Assembly: GCF_900176535.1 (NCBI RefSeq)
Contig: NZ_FWXT01000001.1
Coordinates: forward strand, 992,001-1,056,000
Length of the DNA stretch: 64,000 nucleotides
Source: Pedobacter africanus
GTDB taxonomy: Bacteria > Bacteroidota > Bacteroidia > Sphingobacteriales > Sphingobacteriaceae
Reading direction: 5' to 3'
Under the pieces are notes generated by a model, which saw only the letters and a list, made by a program, of their open reading frames with translations, searched no databases and was not told the origin of the DNA. How positions within the stretch are numbered: the stretch's first letter is position 1; every line of letters begins with the position of its first letter. This document shows positions 60,788 to 64,000 of this stretch, piece after piece. The position numbers and the translations under genes are program-made.

Positions 60788-62278
60788 CTATTTAACCAAC
60801 CTGTTCCTTCTCCAGTTATTTGTGCTGTCTAATTTATCCTGTAGTACACCCAAGGCAGCACTGTTTTCTTTTTTGTAAAACACCGTTCCCATCAATGCAG
60901 CCAGCAGGGCTTCATCATCCTGATGTGTTTTTAATTTCCCCGCGCTAAAGTGTTTGGCTACAAAATGGGTATCAAAATTACCAGACCGGAAAGCTTCATG
61001 TTCCATTACAAATTTACCAAAACCCAGGGTAGTTTGTATACCAGTGATCTGGTATTCGTCTATGGCCCTGATCATCCTTTCAATCGCTTCCTCCCTGTCT
61101 TTACCATAGGTGATCAGCTTGGCGATCATCGGATCGTAGTAGATAGGGATTTCCATGCCCTGCTCAAAGCCATCATCTACCCTAACCCCATTTCCTTTTG
61201 GGGTTTTATAGGTTTGCAATACCCCTATATCGGGCAGAAAATTGTTCTCAGGGTCTTCCGCATAGACCCTCAGTTCCATGGCATGTCCGCTGATCCGAAG
61301 CTCGTCTTGAGTATAAGCAAGCTTTTCTCCACGTGCAATCTTAATCTGCTCTTTTACCAGGTCAAGGCCGGTGATCATCTCTGTAACCGGGTGTTCTACC
61401 TGCAGGCGGGTATTCATTTCCAGGAAAAAGAATTCCAGGTTTTCATCCAGAATAAACTCTACCGTACCTGCACTCACATAATTTACAGAACGGGCCACAT
61501 CAACTGCGCATTTGCCCATTCTGGCCCTTATTTCCGCGGTCAATACACTTGATGGCGCCTCTTCGATCACTTTCTGGTGCCGACGCTGAATGGAACATTC
61601 CCGTTCAAAAAGATGTACAATATTGCCATGCGTATCGCCCAGCACCTGGATTTCTATATGCCTTGGAGACGAAACATACCGTTCAATAAAAACAGATCCA
61701 TCACCAAATGCAGAAGTGGCCTCACTTACTGCAAGTTGCATCTGCTCTTCAAAGTCAGCAGGTTGTTCCACCACACGCATGCCCTTACCTCCGCCGCCGG
61801 CAGCCGCTTTTATCAGAATAGGAAAGCCTACTTCCAGCGCCCTTTTTTTTGCTTCCTCTACATCGGTGATTGCTTCTTCGGTACCTGGAACCATAGGGAT
61901 CTGGTATTTTAAAGCAGCTGCTTTTGCCGACAGTTTATTGCCCATAATCTCCATGGCTTCCGGAGTCGGTCCAATCAGAATCAGGCCTGATTCTTTTACC
62001 AGCCTGGCAAATGCAGCATTTTCGGACAAAAACCCATAACCAGGATGAATGGCCTCTGCACCAGTGATTTTACAGGCCTCAATAATTTTTTGTCCAATCA
62101 GGTAAGATTGATTTGAGGGAGCCGGCCCAATACAAACAGCCTCATCTGCATACAATACATGGAGTGAAGCCCTGTCGGCCTCAGAATATACCGCTACTGT
62201 TTTTATTCCCATTTCCTTTGCAGAACGCATGATACGCAATGCGATTTCTCCCCTGTTGGCGATAAGAATTTTCTTCAT
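60788..62278 (-). CDS. accC: Biotin carboxylase subunit (AccC-like)
   Basis: A 496-residue ATP-grasp biotin carboxylase. It opens KKILIANRGEIALRI and carries GGGGKGMRVV, ERYVSSPRHIEIQV, ECSIQRRHQKVIEEAPS and the catalytic FLEMNTRLQVEHPVTE. It carboxylates biotin on a carrier protein. No accB or carboxyltransferase gene is adjacent, so whether it serves acetyl-, propionyl- or methylcrotonyl-CoA carboxylase is unclear; the extra 45-residue C-terminus favours an acyl-CoA carboxylase subunit. Spacing to ribE is 10 nt and to ltaE 11 nt. Confidence 0.88.
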   Translation of the reverse strand: MKKILIANRGEIALRIMRSAKEMGIKTVAVYSEADRASLHVLYADEAVCIGPAPSNQSYLIGQKIIEACKITGAEAIHPGYGFLSENAAFARLVKESGLILIGPTPEAMEIMGNKLSAKAAALKYQIPMVPGTEEAITDVEEAKKRALEVGFPILIKAAAGGGGKGMRVVEQPADFEEQMQLAVSEATSAFGDGSVFIERYVSSPRHIEIQVLGDTHGNIVHLFERECSIQRRHQKVIEEAPSSVLTAEIRARMGKCAVDVARSVNYVSAGTVEFILDENLEFFFLEMNTRLQVEHPVTEMITGLDLVKEQIKIARGEKLAYTQDELRISGHAMELRVYAEDPENNFLPDIGVLQTYKTPKGNGVRVDDGFEQGMEIPIYYDPMIAKLITYGKDREEAIERMIRAIDEYQITGIQTTLGFGKFVMEHEAFRSGNFDTHFVAKHFSAGKLKTHQDDEALLAALMGTVFYKKENSAALGVLQDKLDSTNNWRRNRLVK

Positions 62279-62289
62279 TAATGCTGAAT

Positions 62290-63324
62290 TTATTTATGTG
62301 CTGATACCTGCAAATGTATTATGTTTTCAATAGCCCTGTCTATCATTTCTGAAGAAATATTTAAATGTGTCACCATTCTTACCGTTTTTGGGCCAGTGGC
62401 GTTACAGGCTATTTCTTTTTCAGCAAGCAGATGCACCAGGTGGGCTGGTCTTATCCCCTCAGCTACTTCAAAAATGACAATATTGGTTTCAACAGGTAAT
62501 ACCGAAGCAACATAGTTTACACTGCTCAAGGCATCTCCCAGCGCCTTGGCATGCTGATGATCGGTAGCAAGTTTAGTGATGTTATGGTCTAAAGCATAAA
62601 TACCCGCCGCGGCCAGAAATCCGGCCTGGCGCATCCCTCCGCCAAAAGCCTTACGGATACCGGTTGCTTTTTTAATGGTTTCTTTTGAGCCCAGCAGCAC
62701 AGAACCGACAGGCGCACCAAGTCCTTTAGAAAGGCATACTGAAATGCCATCAAAGTAGCGACCGTAGCCAGAAGCATGTTCCCCTGTAGCTGTTAAGGCA
62801 TTGAATATCCTTGCCCCATCCAGGTGAAGCTTTAAGCCTTTTATATTGCATAAGGTATGAATGGGCTCAATCTGCGAAAGCCGGTAACATGCACCGCCCC
62901 CCTTGTTCACCGTATTTTCCAATACCACCAGGCTGCTGTGCGGATAATGAATGTTTTCTTCGTTAATTTCAGGTTCTATCAGTTCCGGTGTCAGAATTCC
63001 TCTTTCTGCATTCAATAACCTTACAGAGGCCATAGAATGATAGGCAATTCCGCCTCTTTCGTAACGGTATACATGAGCGGTCTGATCGCAGATCACTTCA
63101 TCCATCGGGTTGGTAAAACACTTGATGGCAATCTGATTGGTCATGGTGCCCGAAGGACAGAACAGACCTGCTTCCATATGAAACATGGCAGCCAGCTTAT
63201 GTTCCAGCTGCTTTACAGTCTCATCTTCACCAAAAACATCGTCCCCAACTTGAGCACTCATCATCGCATCCAGCATCCCCTGATCGGGCGTTGTTACCGT
63301 GTCACTTCTAAGGTCTATCTTCAT
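62290..63324 (-). CDS. ltaE: Low-specificity L-threonine aldolase
   Basis: A 344-residue PLP enzyme of fold type I. It starts IDLRSDTVTTPDQGML, contains GDDVFGED, the aspartate LHLDGARIFNA and the PLP lysine in SVCLSKGLGAPVGS. It cleaves L-threonine or allo-threonine to glycine and acetaldehyde. It is the first gene of the ltaE-accC-ribE operon. Alternative family members act on other beta-hydroxy amino acids. Confidence 0.92.
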   Translation of the reverse strand: MKIDLRSDTVTTPDQGMLDAMMSAQVGDDVFGEDETVKQLEHKLAAMFHMEAGLFCPSGTMTNQIAIKCFTNPMDEVICDQTAHVYRYERGGIAYHSMASVRLLNAERGILTPELIEPEINEENIHYPHSSLVVLENTVNKGGGACYRLSQIEPIHTLCNIKGLKLHLDGARIFNALTATGEHASGYGRYFDGISVCLSKGLGAPVGSVLLGSKETIKKATGIRKAFGGGMRQAGFLAAAGIYALDHNITKLATDHQHAKALGDALSSVNYVASVLPVETNIVIFEVAEGIRPAHLVHLLAEKEIACNATGPKTVRMVTHLNISSEMIDRAIENIIHLQVSAHK

Positions 63325-63366
63325 CTGCGTTATTTTTATACAATATTACTTAAGTGTATCCATATT

Positions 63367-63438
63367 ATGTACATTTACCCTTTAAACTTAGACAAATACC
63401 CGCTAAAAGAGGCCATTCCGGGAGCTCCGGAATTTTAA
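63367..63438 (+). other. Small ORF of 23 codons
   Basis: ATG-to-TAA frame encoding a peptide that ends in PGAPEF. Its last codons form the hairpin ATTCCGG (63415-63421) / CCGGAAT (63427-63433). Coding status is uncertain. Confidence 0.25.
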
Positions 63439-63580
63439 ATTTGGATTTTAAAATAACAAGTGTAATTTAGCTTAGTGTTTATTTAACAATAACCTAACCT
63501 AAAAAATCAAATAAAACACCTTTTAAACACATCTAAAGGCAGAAAATCAATTAGCTAACCAAAACAAGAAATTTAATTTT

Positions 63581-63643
63581 ATGAGCAGAACTTATACAAA
63601 AGTGGCAGGATTATTTACTTTTATCCCGAAAAAAACGAATTAA
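63581..63643 (+). other. Small ORF of 20 codons before the kinase gene
   Basis: ATG to TAA, stopping 1 nt before the kinase ATG; a possible leader. Peptide begins MSRTYTKVAG. Low support. Confidence 0.25.
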
Positions 63644-63644
63644 G

Positions 63645-64000
63645 ATGATACTAATTGCAGACGGAGGATCGACCAAAACAAACTGGTGTTTAATTAATGA
63701 AGCGGGTAGAAAAATCCTTTTCAACACCGAGGGATACAATCCATATTTTTCCAAAACCGACTACATTATTGAGTCTTTAAAAAAATCGATTCCTGATTAC
63801 CTGGAAACAGAAAAATTAACCGAAGTAAACTATTACGGTGCAGGATGTTCAACAGAGGGCAACAGGAAAATAGTTTCCGACGCCATGCAGCAGGTATTTC
63901 CTAATGCAAAAATCAATATCGGACATGATCTTCTGGCTTCATGCCGGGCCCTGCTTGCTGATGAAGCTGGCTTTGCGGCCATTTTGGGTACAGGTACCAA
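63645..64000 (+). CDS. BadF/BcrA-type N-acetylglucosamine kinase family (partial)
   Basis: The first 118 or so residues of a protein cut by the window end. It opens with the phosphate motif DGGSTKTNWC (about residues 6-15) of the actin-like BadF/BadG/BcrA/BcrD family and continues with YYGAGCSTEG, IGHDLLASCRAL and AAILGTGT, the pattern of N-acetylglucosamine kinases in Bacteroidota. It would phosphorylate amino sugars released from peptidoglycan or chitin. The C-terminal half is outside the window. Confidence 0.78.
   Translation, partial: MILIADGGSTKTNWCLINEAGRKILFNTEGYNPYFSKTDYIIESLKKSIPDYLETEKLTEVNYYGAGCSTEGNRKIVSDAMQQVFPNAKINIGHDLLASCRALLADEAGFAAILGTGT

Larger units (their letters stand above)
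63325..63644. other. Divergent gap with small ORFs and a hairpin
   Basis: A 320-nt gap between ltaE and the sugar kinase gene. It holds a 23-codon frame (63367-63438) with a hairpin at its end (63415-63433) and a 20-codon frame (63581-63643) that stops 1 nt before the kinase start. The interval 63440-63580 is AT-rich with nothing I can assign. Confidence 0.4.

Noticed and set aside
60950..61552. Open frame (200 codons) antisense to accC
   Set aside because: Shadow of a well-recognised ATP-grasp enzyme.
1..64000. tRNA, rRNA, CRISPR, transposase, phage or plasmid genes
   Set aside because: Looked for in all gaps and frames; no cloverleaf, repeat-spacer array or mobile-element protein was seen.

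Overview
The window is a gene-dense chromosomal segment from a Bacteroidota bacterium, most likely of the Sphingobacteriaceae (Pedobacter-like). The evidence is gliding-motility genes (gldA, gldC, gldF, gldG), promoter boxes of the Bacteroidota form TTG-N19..21-TAnnTTTG, many small outer-membrane beta-barrel proteins, a type B succinate dehydrogenase and DUF families typical of the phylum. About 65 protein genes are supported. I see no tRNA, rRNA, CRISPR array, transposase, prophage or plasmid gene, so this looks like core genome rather than an island.

Layout. 0-5 kb: LuxC-type acyl-CoA reductase, a 67-residue protein coupled to an FtsE-type ATPase, grpE-dnaJ, and a Ppx/GppA phosphatase. 5-8 kb (minus): Maf, a Spy-like protein, KdsC, IscX, an Isc-type ferredoxin and a DUF2520 protein. 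8-14.4 kb (minus): cytochrome c maturation genes ccmB, ccmC, ccmD-like, then glutamate dehydrogenase, then ccmE and ccmF. 14.4-25 kb: PL6 polysaccharide lyase, DNA alkyltransferase, DUF421 protein, a rhlE-gldC operon, pyrC-DUF3810-hscA, an S1/P1-like secreted zinc enzyme and DedA. 25-34 kb: DUF4397 lipoprotein, dnaN, gldG-gldF, glyS, gldA and three beta-barrel proteins. 34-40 kb (minus): an apparent operon porin-DASS transporter-sdhC-sdhA-sdhB, which would import C4-dicarboxylates and oxidise succinate. 40-48 kb: CAP-domain protein, FMN glutamate synthase family protein, LTA-synthase-like transferase with GtrA, aromatic amino acid hydroxylase, SDR and NlpC/P60 peptidase. 48-55 kb: flavin reductase, fumarylacetoacetase family, Dcu-type C4-dicarboxylate transporter, hmgA and hpd. 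55-64 kb: YihY/BrkB protein, beta-barrel, 7TM histidine kinase, TPR protein, ltaE-accC-ribE operon, and the start of a BadF-family sugar kinase.

Working together. The 45-54.6 kb genes cover phenylalanine to tyrosine, 4-hydroxyphenylpyruvate to homogentisate to maleylacetoacetate, and fumarylacetoacetate cleavage. The product fumarate is a substrate for the adjacent Dcu carrier and for the Sdh route upstream. Maleylacetoacetate isomerase and the transaminase are not in the window. The ccm genes serve the respiratory chain fed by Sdh.

No clearly new multi-gene system is visible. The observations I rate highest are: a 35-codon aromatic-rich small ORF plus hairpin in front of hmgA; a short ORF plus GC-rich hairpin leader in front of the glutamate synthase family gene; a Cys-type (CxxxY) CcmE; a dihydroorotase with QVH in place of the HVH metal motif; an aromatic amino acid hydroxylase with an insertion between its iron ligands and a long C-terminal extension; several genes whose -7 box lies 4-7 nt from the start codon, suggesting leaderless mRNAs; and a structured GC-rich element at about 40.2 kb that looks like a dispersed repeat. 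All positions were read by eye and none was checked against a database.
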